Source: Salinivirgaceae bacterium
GTDB taxonomy: Bacteria > Bacteroidota > Bacteroidia > Bacteroidales > SZUA-534
Direction: 5' to 3'
Assembly: GCA_017474765.1 (NCBI GenBank)
Contig: JAFVGW010000044.1
Location: 23,676 to 87,675, forward strand
DNA: 64,000 bases
Shown: in pieces, positions 37,467-46,069 of the stretch
Position numbering within the stretch: the stretch's first letter is position 1
Layout of the letters: every line of letters begins with the position of its first letter
The notes under the pieces: model-generated
Told to the model about the DNA's origin: nothing
What the model saw: the letters and a program-made list of their open reading frames with translations, nothing else
Databases searched by the model: none
Translations under genes and position numbers: made by a program

Positions 37467-38690
37467 TTATTTTACTAAATATCCGTAGGTATTATCGTTT
37501 TCGTTGACCCAAAAGCGGTCGAGTGAATAGCCGTCGGCTTGCAGAAACTCTTGCAGCCACTGATGGGCGAAATTGTAGTCCTCGCCGTAAAGGTCGTCAA
37601 TGTTGTAAAGTGGGGTTAAAGTGCCTTTTTCGCCATAATATGCCCAGTAGGATTCAAACAAGTCGCCACCCTCTTTTACATTGTTTGTGCGGTCGTCCAG
37701 CCACACTTTAAAGGCTTTCAGGTTGTCGTATCGCGGTTTGTTCCAATCCCAAGCGTGAAGCTCGTTGTAGTATTCTTGTATCTCGGCCTCATTGTCGGGG
37801 AAACGGTCGTAGAGAACGTTAATATCGTCGCCGAAGTACCAATCTTCAAAGAGTTCGACAATCTCATCGTCGGAAATGTCAGACGGCCATTCGCCCCAGT
37901 GATTGCCGACAAACTCCTTAATCTCGCCAACGTCCTTTTTTGGGTAGCGTTTTTTGATAACATCAATAGCGTGCTGTTCCGAATCACTGTTGCCGTTAAC
38001 ACCACCCAAACCTTGCTTCCATTCGTTGTAACCAGCGTTAAAGGTTGTTGGAGAATACTTGCGCAGGGCTTTGCCGTATGGCATACGGCGCATTTTGCCG
38101 CCAATGATAAACTCATCTTCCGACAGCGATTCGCCAACCTCATTCAAATATTCCTCATAATCTTTGCGTGTTTTGCCGGTTGCCCCATTCAAAAGGCAGA
38201 AATGACCCTTTTTGTTTTTGTGCCAAATATCGCCGTCAAAGTCGGTGTAAACATACTCGCCGCGCTCCGCGTCCCAATGTTTGGCAAAGTGTTCGCGCAC
38301 ATCGTCAACCATTTTGCGTTGTGCCGTGTGGTTCGGTGCTACCGTATCAAGCGCGTCCATTCCGTCGAACAGCGTAGGCTGGCCTATGCCGTCGAGTTTC
38401 ATTAACTCCAGTTTCATTTTGATAGCCTTTGCTTTGAGTTTCAGCAGTTTAAGGCGGCGTTCCTTGTCGTCGCTGGCGGCTGGTTTGGCTGGCTCTGCCG
38501 TTTCGCCTTTGGCAATGAAGCGGTTAACCATCTCGCATATAGCGTCAACGGCGCGGCGGCAATCGTTGTCCTCGTCGTAAAACTCAATCAACTCAAATGT
38601 TTCCTGCACTTTGGAGCGCATTTCATCGTCTTTCAGGTATCGCTCGTATGCCTGAAATTCGCTTTGTAGGTTGTCTTTTGTAATATTCAT
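37467..38690 (-). CDS. Modular phage protein with internal tag
   Basis: 407 aa from MNITKDNLQSEFQAYERYL; the frame is open further upstream but those residues overlap the helicase gene. The N-terminal 60 residues resemble those of the 368-aa neighbour (ELIEFYDEDNDCRRAVDAIC). The shared basic tag (LLKLKAKAIKMKLELMKLDG) lies at about residues 77-96, followed by TLFDG and a 300-residue acidic, aromatic C-terminal part with no recognised family (VYTDFDGDIWHKNKKGHFC). The tag as a junction before a C-terminal effector-type domain is inferred. Confidence 0.58.
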   Translation of the reverse strand: MNITKDNLQSEFQAYERYLKDDEMRSKVQETFELIEFYDEDNDCRRAVDAICEMVNRFIAKGETAEPAKPAASDDKERRLKLLKLKAKAIKMKLELMKLDGIGQPTLFDGMDALDTVAPNHTAQRKMVDDVREHFAKHWDAERGEYVYTDFDGDIWHKNKKGHFCLLNGATGKTRKDYEEYLNEVGESLSEDEFIIGGKMRRMPYGKALRKYSPTTFNAGYNEWKQGLGGVNGNSDSEQHAIDVIKKRYPKKDVGEIKEFVGNHWGEWPSDISDDEIVELFEDWYFGDDINVLYDRFPDNEAEIQEYYNELHAWDWNKPRYDNLKAFKVWLDDRTNNVKEGGDLFESYWAYYGEKGTLTPLYNIDDLYGEDYNFAHQWLQEFLQADGYSLDRFWVNENDNTYGYLVK

Positions 38691-38718
38691 CTTATTAGGT
38701 TTTAGAAAGTTAGAATCA

Positions 38719-41700
38719 TTATCTCTGCCGTTTGGCGTAAGCCAGCAACTCTTTTGCCTTTGCCTTTGCACGGCGCAGACGCGCTGGGCGGTCGGTGTCG
38801 GGGGCTGGTGCTTTGGTGGTTGGTATGCGGCTCACATCGGTTTTCAGCGGCTTCCAGTTGCCCTGCTTCAGGGTGTTGGCTTTCGGCTTGCCAAAATATT
38901 GTTCGGCCTCGGTGGGCAGCAATTCAACTTGGAACTGGTATTTTTCCAGCAAGTCGCAAATGGTATTGAGTGCCTCGCGGCTCTCAAACGACATTTCCCA
39001 ATAGGCTTTGCCGTGGTCGCTGTACTTCTCAAAACCGCGTCTGTATGGGCTGACATCGAGCCAGTCCTGCATTTTCTCAATACGCTTCATTGTGGCTGGG
39101 TCGGTACAGCGCAATTCGAGTGTGCGGTTGCGGTAGTAATCAGTGCCAATCATCAGCAACATTCCGCGTGTCAGGTTGATTGTGCGGTTGTCGTCGGGTG
39201 TGTCCCACACTTTCATAATCACTGGCTTAAACTTTGCCAGCGGATATTTGCTCATAATCAGTTTTGGCGTTCCGCTTTCGCCGTTGCCAAACACTTGTTT
39301 AGGCACAAGCAAGCCTTTCAGTACATCGCCGTCGGCGGTGGTGAACGAGATTAGTTTTGAGCGTTCAGGTGCGCTCTTGTAGCCTCGCAGAATGTTGCCA
39401 ACGATAATGACGCGCTGTTCGCGGTCGGCGGTGGCCTCTTTACAGTAGGTGTTCCAGTTTTCGAGGTATTTAGCGTCGGTGTCGGTGGAATTACCGTAAT
39501 AGCCGTAACTGAAATTGCTCAATCCCAAAATAGCGTCGAGTGCTTTTGTGTCGTTGTCGGCAATGTTGTAGTCGAGCGATTTTGTGCTGTTGGCTACGGC
39601 AAACGTGATTGTAATGTTCGACGGTGCAAACTTGTTATTCGTTTTTGTGCCGATTTCCGCGCCCAAGCAAATGGCCTTTGCGTTGGTGTCGCCATCGACA
39701 ATGCAAGCACGGCCACAATAGAAATTCTCAATGAAACGCGCCTTGCTTTTTACGCGAGTGAGCCGTCCGACAATCTTCTGCCTACGCTCCTCAAAATCGG
39801 CGCGGATTTCAGCCTCGCGCTGGCGTTGGTCGTCGGCAGTCAGGTTGTCTTTGGTTTTCATTTCCTCAATCTCAGCCTCGCAGCGGCTGTTGAGCCTTTG
39901 CTCCTCGGCCTCAATATCGGCATCATAATGCTTGCGGTATTCCTCGGCAAGAGTTTTGGCTATCTGCTTGCCGTCGTAGTCGCCGCAGAAATTGCGAATC
40001 ATTGCCTGAACCTCGCTTTGTGCGAATGGTTTGCTCAAAACGTTGCACCAGTACGTTCCCTGATATACAGCGTCAGCGAATTTCGATTCGCCAGCCGACG
40101 CACCCACCAGCGGTTTCAGGTCGCCAATAAGTTCGGCCCTCAAGTCCATCGCTTCCACTTCAAGGTCATACTCGCCTTTCTTTTTCAGGTTCTCAATGTG
40201 TTTCAGGTAGTTGTCAAGAATGGTATTGTAAAAATCCTCTTGTTCCTCGCAGGTGAGCAACGGCACGTAGCCTGACACTTTTTTCAGGAAATCGTCGGGC
40301 AGTCCGCTTGTTTTTTTCTTTTTGCCCTCATCGTCGTCATTCGATTTGGCCTGATTGTTCAGTTTAAGGTCAATGAGCGGATTTTCAAGCAGATAGTCGT
40401 TAGCTATCTCATTGCCGTACTTGTTGAAAAAGTCGGGTGTATCAATAATGTTGGTCGATTGTTTTTGATTCGACGTTGAGTTAGCGTCAAGCGATTTTAG
40501 TTTTTTTTGCAACATCATCATAAGACGCTTTTCGGCAGGAATGGCCGAAATCAAGTAATCGTATGACGGCGGCAGCGATTTGATTTGGCCAGTTCGGTTG
40601 ATTCGGCCTCGCTTCTGCACCTCTTTGTTAACGTCCAATTCGGTTTGGGCAATAATCATAACTCGCGGCTTCACTTGTTCAGGCCGCAGGTTGGTGTTCT
40701 TGGTTGTGGCGTGCGCCGACGCTCCAGTTGCGCCGCTGGCGTTGATAATCAACACATCGCTTTGGTTGTTTTGGAATTGAGAGAAAGCAATGTTGCGCGT
40801 AACCTTTTTTCTGCGCTCAATAACGCCGCGTGTGCCTTGTTTGTTGGTGAAGTGGATTTGGTGAGCGCGGCCAGTAACCTCGGTAACTTTCCAATGCTCG
40901 CCAGTTTCGGGGTTCACAGCGGCCTCAATCTTCTGCACAATCATATCAATCGGTGAGAGTGATATACCCGACGAAGCGGCGGCTATCTGCTGTTTCAGTT
41001 CGTGGTACACGGCTTCGCCGTCGGCTGGCAGTTCGTCCAAACTTATTGTTGCCTTTTCGTGAAATCCACCCTCGCCGTCAACGGTATATCGAAGAGTGCC
41101 TTCAAGCATTTTGTCAAGCACAAGCGAAAAATCGCACGAAATCTCGTCGCCCTCGGCTATATCGCCGAATAAGCCTTGCAGTGTTTCGTCGGGGTCGTCC
41201 TCGTCAAGCAGCCTTTTTACAAACGCTTCCATTGTCGAAGATAGGCCAATAACAACTTTTTTGCCCTCATTCAGGCGGCGTATGGCGTGGTCGGCCACAG
41301 CCTCGGCCTTGATAGCGAAAAGCAACTGGTCAATCGTGCGGAACAACTTTGAAAACAGCGGCGCGTGATTTGCTCCGCCTTTTTCACTCGTTTTCTTATA
41401 ACTGTCGCCCCATTGTGCGCCCTTGCCGTTCTTGTCGTTCATAATCGGCATAACATAGTCCTGCTCAAAACGGTTTATGGCGTTGATAATTTCGGTAATG
41501 TAGTCGCAAATTGCTCGATGCTGCTTTTCCAAATCAGGCATGCCAAATTCTGCCGCGCCTTGCTTATCAAGATATATGTAGTTGACTTTGATACCTTTGT
41601 AAATGCTCTCTCGGCGAATCATCTGCCCCTCGCCTACAATATCGCTCGATATAATCTCCTGCAAGGCTTCGCCGCCGTCGCTGATGGCCTGAATCAACTC

Positions 41701-42837
41701 AACATCTTTCAGGCCAGCCTCGCTAATGCAGGTGCGGTTGGCGTAAACAACAAGGTTTTCAGGCCGCTTGGCAAATGTTGCAGAAAGGAAAACAGCGTTT
41801 TTGGCTTTCTTTGCCAATTCATTGAAGCAAAAGAACTGGTTAGAGCCAGTCAGCACCATTGGCGCGTCGGGATTCCACCATTCTTCCTGCGTGGCCTTTG
41901 AGCCGCTAATGTTGTGGCTTTCGTCGAATATGAACACAGCGTTTGGCGCAATGTCAAGCAGCCAGTAGTATTTGTCAATATCCGCACCCTCGACACTTTC
42001 GCCGCCTTTCACCTTTTTAAAGGCGTTTTGCAGTTGCGAGTAAGTTGTCAATATATAGTCGTAGCCGTCAGGCATACGGCCACTGGCGTAAATCTTTGCT
42101 TTCACTTTTTTGTCGGTGATAGGCCGATATACAACCACCGTTTCGTCGTTTTCGTCAAGCGTAGTAATGCGTGCGTCGGTTGGCGCGGTTGTGCTGCTGT
42201 TGACAATGAACGGTTTAAGGTTGCCGCAGCCAATGTCGCAAAGGTCGCGGTAGTTGTCGCTGAATAGGCCAGCGTTTTCGGTGCAATAGACTGGTATCAG
42301 GCCGTGAACCTTTGCGTAGCGAATGATTGACGAAGCCACACGGCCTTTTCCAATGCCAGTTTGGTCGCCAATAATCATTGCCTGATTGCGTGCCTCAAAG
42401 TTGTAGAGAATCAAGGCCACAGCGTCCACCTGCTCGGCAAACAAACGCTCCTCAATCTCCTCTCTGCTCCATTGCAGACGCTCACACACAAAGTCGGTAA
42501 CATCGCCGCCAACGGCCTTTGTTAGTTTGGCAAGGGCGTTGTGAATGTCGTTGCCCATACTATCGGGCGTTTGAGTGTCGAGTTTGTGAATACGGCTGGC
42601 TGGCTGATAGGCCATTCCCAAACCGCCCACTGGCTGAATGTTGCTCAACTGGTCGCCGCGAAGCGTTTGTGTTGTGGCGTTTTGCCAATCTTCGGGCAGA
42701 CGCATACGGCTGTCGGCCTTAATGTAACGCACCACTCGCACGTTCAGGCACGAATCGGTTTCGGCCTCGGTGCAGAAAAACACGCCCTCGCGGTTCTTCA
42801 ATCGGAAAAATTGCTGTTGAATTTCAATGAGTTTCAT
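38719..42837 (-). CDS. Strawberry-notch-type SF2 helicase (polyvalent protein)
   Basis: 1372 aa. Superfamily 2 helicase: Walker A region GDQTGIGKGR (157-166), DESH box (305-308), motif III SAT (352-354), and motif VI QKRGRINRTGQ (741-751), preceded by INASGATGASAHATT. This matches the SNO helicase family seen in phage and plasmid polyvalent proteins, usually paired with a DNA methylase; one is encoded at 46070-47398. A long helical region (820-1050) and a C-terminal domain follow, ending in a divergent tag (RLRRAKAKAKELLAYAKRQR). Probably remodels or protects DNA on entry; inferred. Confidence 0.85.
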   Translation of the reverse strand: MKLIEIQQQFFRLKNREGVFFCTEAETDSCLNVRVVRYIKADSRMRLPEDWQNATTQTLRGDQLSNIQPVGGLGMAYQPASRIHKLDTQTPDSMGNDIHNALAKLTKAVGGDVTDFVCERLQWSREEIEERLFAEQVDAVALILYNFEARNQAMIIGDQTGIGKGRVASSIIRYAKVHGLIPVYCTENAGLFSDNYRDLCDIGCGNLKPFIVNSSTTAPTDARITTLDENDETVVVYRPITDKKVKAKIYASGRMPDGYDYILTTYSQLQNAFKKVKGGESVEGADIDKYYWLLDIAPNAVFIFDESHNISGSKATQEEWWNPDAPMVLTGSNQFFCFNELAKKAKNAVFLSATFAKRPENLVVYANRTCISEAGLKDVELIQAISDGGEALQEIISSDIVGEGQMIRRESIYKGIKVNYIYLDKQGAAEFGMPDLEKQHRAICDYITEIINAINRFEQDYVMPIMNDKNGKGAQWGDSYKKTSEKGGANHAPLFSKLFRTIDQLLFAIKAEAVADHAIRRLNEGKKVVIGLSSTMEAFVKRLLDEDDPDETLQGLFGDIAEGDEISCDFSLVLDKMLEGTLRYTVDGEGGFHEKATISLDELPADGEAVYHELKQQIAAASSGISLSPIDMIVQKIEAAVNPETGEHWKVTEVTGRAHQIHFTNKQGTRGVIERRKKVTRNIAFSQFQNNQSDVLIINASGATGASAHATTKNTNLRPEQVKPRVMIIAQTELDVNKEVQKRGRINRTGQIKSLPPSYDYLISAIPAEKRLMMMLQKKLKSLDANSTSNQKQSTNIIDTPDFFNKYGNEIANDYLLENPLIDLKLNNQAKSNDDDEGKKKKTSGLPDDFLKKVSGYVPLLTCEEQEDFYNTILDNYLKHIENLKKKGEYDLEVEAMDLRAELIGDLKPLVGASAGESKFADAVYQGTYWCNVLSKPFAQSEVQAMIRNFCGDYDGKQIAKTLAEEYRKHYDADIEAEEQRLNSRCEAEIEEMKTKDNLTADDQRQREAEIRADFEERRQKIVGRLTRVKSKARFIENFYCGRACIVDGDTNAKAICLGAEIGTKTNNKFAPSNITITFAVANSTKSLDYNIADNDTKALDAILGLSNFSYGYYGNSTDTDAKYLENWNTYCKEATADREQRVIIVGNILRGYKSAPERSKLISFTTADGDVLKGLLVPKQVFGNGESGTPKLIMSKYPLAKFKPVIMKVWDTPDDNRTINLTRGMLLMIGTDYYRNRTLELRCTDPATMKRIEKMQDWLDVSPYRRGFEKYSDHGKAYWEMSFESREALNTICDLLEKYQFQVELLPTEAEQYFGKPKANTLKQGNWKPLKTDVSRIPTTKAPAPDTDRPARLRRAKAKAKELLAYAKRQR

Positions 42838-42894
42838 TTTTTATTGAGTTTTTATGCTGTATTTCAAAATGTTTTGCTATGTTTGCAATGTTTT

Positions 42895-42957
42895 AAGCAA
42901 TCAGAGTAAGACGACTGAGGAAAGAAAAACCGACTGACGCACTGATTGCTTTTTTTA
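42895..42957. repeat. Inverted repeat between two large genes
   Basis: AAGCAATCAG at 42895-42904 pairs with CTGATTGCTT at 42942-42951, followed on the plus strand by seven T's. GACTGA occurs twice inside. It behaves as a terminator only on the plus strand, where no gene ends, so it may stop an antisense transcript or act as an RNA hairpin. Confidence 0.55.
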
Positions 42958-45801
42958 TATACATAACCCTGCCGCTCTCCATTTTTCAATTTGTCTTTCA
43001 AATTTTCCGTGTACGCTTGCTATTTTGTATATAGCGTATCCGTTCTTAATCTTTTTCAAATGAATAGCAACCACAATCGGGTGGTTTTTATAATCCCTTA
43101 ATTCGGTTAATTGAACATAGGCATCGCGTTCAGTTTTAGACAAAAACAAGTCGTTTTCATTTCTCAACTCATCAGGAAAGTTTATAAAATGTTCTATTAA
43201 AAGTTCGTGTCTTGTTATTGCCTTGTCTATTACACTGATAGGCAACTTAATACTTCCTGCTGAAAGTCCTTTCTTTTTCCAAAAATCAGGTGTTTCACAA
43301 ACATAAATTTGCGTTTGCGGATTGGTATAATGGCCTCGTTTATAGAGCATTATTTTCTTATTAAAATCAACCGAAACGCTGTCGGCGGCCGTACCGTCAA
43401 CGCCATTGAACCAATAACTTTTGGGCATATAAAGTTCCAGTGTGTATTTGCTATTGCCACGGAACACGCTGCCTGACCAGCCGTGAAAAGCAAGGCGAGC
43501 AATACCGCCTATAATTTCCTTTCTATCCACGTATTTACAAGCCTCGTTTAAACTTACGTTTTTGGCTATTCGCTCAAACTTTTCAATATCATCTTCGGTT
43601 TCAGGCATTTGGGCAAGTCTATATGTTGCGGATTTTGCAACATCTTCGATTTGCTCCATATCTTTATCCTTGTAACCGCAAGAATCTTTTAAATAGGCCA
43701 CATCACTTGTAGTCAGGATTTTGTGCGGTGTTTCATTTTCCGTGTTCCATTTTTGCGCGTAAGCGTATAATTCGGCGGCTTTTGTCTTTGCACGCACAAG
43801 CCGTAGGCGACGGTCGCGTTCTTCGGGTTTCGGCTCGTAACCGTAGGTGTGCAACTGGTGCTTAATATTTCTGCGCTCTAAAAGTTGCGGATAGTTTTCT
43901 TTCAGGTATTCAACCATTTGTTCAATGGTCTTGCGGCGTGAGCCGCGAATTGGTTTGTGGTTGATTTCCAACTCAAACTCATCGGCAAAAACAATCCAAA
44001 TAATCGAGGCGTTCAGTTCTGATGGATTCGGCTCGGCGGCTGGCTCTTCATATTTGCCAGTAATATTTTTTTCAAGTTTATCGGCATCTACAACAAATTC
44101 GCCAGTATTACTGCCTATTCTCTCGCAAAAATATGATGGTGTGTTTGGTATAGGCCAATCATAAACGCCAGTTCTTACAATGACAACTGGCCAAATTTCG
44201 CCGTAGTAATTGTATAACAACTTATCGCCCGATTTGTATTTAAACTCAAAATCAGGGGCTGATTTATGCACTCCGTCCCATTCAGGCTTACCAGCTTCGG
44301 ACATTGGTTTAATTGCGTCGAATTTTACGCGCTCTCGCACTTTTGAACCGACTGGGCTGTTTTTTAAATAGATACTTACGCCGTCAGCGTGTAAATCGCG
44401 AATTATGTAAGATTCATTATTGCGAAGCAAAATCACCTCGTCGCCAACTTTATATCCGTGATTGTCGGTAGTTTCCTGCGGCTTTTCAGGCTCGGCGGCT
44501 GGCTGCGGTTCAGGTTCTTTTTCAGGCTGTTTGGCCGTAACGCCCAAAATACGCTCCAAATCGGCGCGTTTTGAGCGTGGAAAACGCCAGCCCTGCGCCA
44601 TCGGCCTACCCTCAATGTTGATATACTTATCCCATTTGCCGCCGCCCAAATCTTTGAGTTCGTGATATACGTGCTTGGTGTAACCCAAAACAACCACCTC
44701 GTCGGTGCGGTAGTCTAATATCTCAATGTTTGAGCCGCGTTCAGGCCGCGTCGATTGCGTTGTGCTGCGGTCGGCGTTGCGTCGCCAAACCCAAAACTCA
44801 TCAGGCAAATCTTTGCGCTCCAAAACGTGGCCGCTTTTGTATGGCGGCACACCGTTCTCGTCGCAACTGCGGTAGCAGAGGCGTTTGTAGTTCAGGTATA
44901 ACTCGTAGTAGTATTTGCCGCCACCCTCGCTTGTCTGCTTGTAGTAGCCGATGATGTCGCCCGATTGCAGGTCGGCAAAATCAATCTTTTGGAATTTGTC
45001 GTCAAACGGATTGTCTTTAACCCATTGCTCGTATTCTTCTTTTGCTTTCTTTGCGCGTTCCTTGCGTGCTTCTTCCTCTTTTTCGCGCTCCTTTCGGGCT
45101 TCCTCCATACGCTGTTCAAATTCGGCGTGAGCCTTTTCAATGTTCTCCCAGTTGTCGGCGCACACTTGTTCAAGGAACGACCTGATATTCTTTTCGTAAA
45201 TGCCTTGCAGATAGATAACTACCTCAAAATCATAGTCGGCAGAAAATCTATATTCGTGTTGCAAAACGTCGATGTAGCCGTAAAACAGCGATTGGTCTAT
45301 ACTCTTAACAAACTTAATAACACGGTTGTAAACATCGTCTTTGTTATCCTTTGTGTATTTGAATCTCCTCACATAGCAGTACACCTGCGAATCGCTGTAT
45401 GTTCGCCAGTCGTAGCAGCCAACATAATCGGCAATACGGCCTTTTTTGCGCAGGTCAATAGCCAGCCAGCGCACACCCAGCGATTTGTTGCTGTTGATAA
45501 CCAGCGCGGCGTAGCCGTAAACCTTGTTAGATTTGATTTTGTCGCAAACGCCGTGAATTGTTATCTGCGTTTTGTAGTGGCAGATAGGCAGGTGTGCCAC
45601 CTCGTCTAATTGCTCCAGCGTTATGCCCTTATTGATTGTTTCTATAAGGCTGTCGGGGATTGGTGTGTTCGGCGCAAGGTTGTTTATGTGCTTGCTGTCG
45701 AAATTGCTGTCGATTGAAAAAATCGGCTTTTCGTCTTTAAAGCCGTTGGAGTACAAAATTATCGCTCCAAGTTCGTTGTTTTCGTTTTCAATGTTGTCCA
45801 T
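42955..45801 (-). CDS. Polyvalent protein with SH3-like repeats, tag and C-terminal barnase/EndoU-like nuclease domain
   Basis: 948 aa. N-terminal 210 residues unrecognised; then a charged coiled coil (EERMEEARKEREKEEEARKE). Three SH3/KOW-like segments follow (LQSGDIIGYYKQ, YKVGDEVILLRNNESYIIRD, YKSGDKLLYNYYGEIWPVVI). A divergent tag (RDRRLRLVRAKTKAAELYAY, about 660-680) leads into a 265-residue C-terminal region ending with NHPIVVAIHLKKIKNGYAIY, IASVHGK and a final Trp helix, the pattern of PBECR/MuF-C phage RNase-like domains. It is first in its transcription unit, behind the duplicated promoter-leader module. Confidence 0.65.
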   Translation of the reverse strand: MDNIENENNELGAIILYSNGFKDEKPIFSIDSNFDSKHINNLAPNTPIPDSLIETINKGITLEQLDEVAHLPICHYKTQITIHGVCDKIKSNKVYGYAALVINSNKSLGVRWLAIDLRKKGRIADYVGCYDWRTYSDSQVYCYVRRFKYTKDNKDDVYNRVIKFVKSIDQSLFYGYIDVLQHEYRFSADYDFEVVIYLQGIYEKNIRSFLEQVCADNWENIEKAHAEFEQRMEEARKEREKEEEARKERAKKAKEEYEQWVKDNPFDDKFQKIDFADLQSGDIIGYYKQTSEGGGKYYYELYLNYKRLCYRSCDENGVPPYKSGHVLERKDLPDEFWVWRRNADRSTTQSTRPERGSNIEILDYRTDEVVVLGYTKHVYHELKDLGGGKWDKYINIEGRPMAQGWRFPRSKRADLERILGVTAKQPEKEPEPQPAAEPEKPQETTDNHGYKVGDEVILLRNNESYIIRDLHADGVSIYLKNSPVGSKVRERVKFDAIKPMSEAGKPEWDGVHKSAPDFEFKYKSGDKLLYNYYGEIWPVVIVRTGVYDWPIPNTPSYFCERIGSNTGEFVVDADKLEKNITGKYEEPAAEPNPSELNASIIWIVFADEFELEINHKPIRGSRRKTIEQMVEYLKENYPQLLERRNIKHQLHTYGYEPKPEERDRRLRLVRAKTKAAELYAYAQKWNTENETPHKILTTSDVAYLKDSCGYKDKDMEQIEDVAKSATYRLAQMPETEDDIEKFERIAKNVSLNEACKYVDRKEIIGGIARLAFHGWSGSVFRGNSKYTLELYMPKSYWFNGVDGTAADSVSVDFNKKIMLYKRGHYTNPQTQIYVCETPDFWKKKGLSAGSIKLPISVIDKAITRHELLIEHFINFPDELRNENDLFLSKTERDAYVQLTELRDYKNHPIVVAIHLKKIKNGYAIYKIASVHGKFERQIEKWRAAGLCI

Positions 45802-45884
45802 TTCCGTATGTTTTAATTCAAAAAAATCGCTCCAAAACGCGGATTTTGCCGCAAAAGGCGTAAGAACCGAAAATCAGTCGAGAC

Positions 45885-45949
45885 ACAACAACATACAACA
45901 GCGTACAACTACGCACAACAAAACACAACAACATACAACAACAAACAAC
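45885..45949. repeat. Seven ACAAC motifs exactly 10 bp apart
   Basis: ACAAC starts at 45885, 45895, 45905, 45915, 45925, 45935 and 45945. In the transcript of the downstream gene this reads as GUUGU repeated every 10 nt in the 5' leader. Candidate site for a protein that binds DNA along one face or RNA as a repeated motif. Confidence 0.88.
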
Positions 45950-45961
45950 TGATTTAGAGAA

Positions 45962-45979
45962 CCTTACAACGGTGTAAGG
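45962..45979. promoter_or_regulatory. Palindromic operator-like site overlapping the -7 region
   Basis: CCTTACA-ACGG-TGTAAGG, 7-bp arms, overlaps the -7 element at 45974-45981. Its counterpart in copy B is at 53444-53461. A repressor or activator dimer site is the simplest reading. Confidence 0.55.
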
Positions 45980-46005
45980 TATAAGGCAGATTTGGTTTAA
46001 TCAAC
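45974..46005 (-). promoter_or_regulatory. Phage promoter, copy A
   Basis: Minus strand GTTG (46002-46005), 20-bp spacer, then TACCTTAC. The spacer keeps ATTA and CAAAT in common with two other sites (47425-47456 and 53456-53487), one of which has a consensus -7. Confidence 0.6.
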
Positions 46006-46023
46006 GGCGATTTGAAAAATGGG

Positions 46024-46065
46024 TAAAAAAAATAGGGCAAACCTGAAAATGGTCTGCCCTATTTT
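46024..46065 (-). terminator. Intrinsic terminator of the methylase gene
   Basis: Minus strand AATAGGGCA/TGCCCTATT stem (46031-46039 with 46055-46063) with inner ACC/GGT pairing and a T-run of eight. It overlaps the gene's last bases by none and is matched by a similar AGGG-stem terminator at 53601-53639. Confidence 0.85.
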
Positions 46066-46069
46066 GTGA

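Larger units (their letters stand above)
45831..46013. repeat. Copy A of a duplicated promoter-leader module
   Basis: About 183 bp closely resembling 53312-53496. From right to left it holds a promoter, an overlapping palindrome, an ATCAG block, seven 10-bp-phased ACAAC motifs, and a hairpin (GCGG-ATTTTG-CCGC, 45839-45852), ending about 30 bp before the ATG of the 948-aa gene. The two copies differ at many positions yet keep these elements. Confidence 0.85.

Noticed and set aside
38671..39354. Plus-strand open frames across the helicase gene
   Set aside because: Several overlapping antisense frames, none with start context or family; all are shadows of the helicase.
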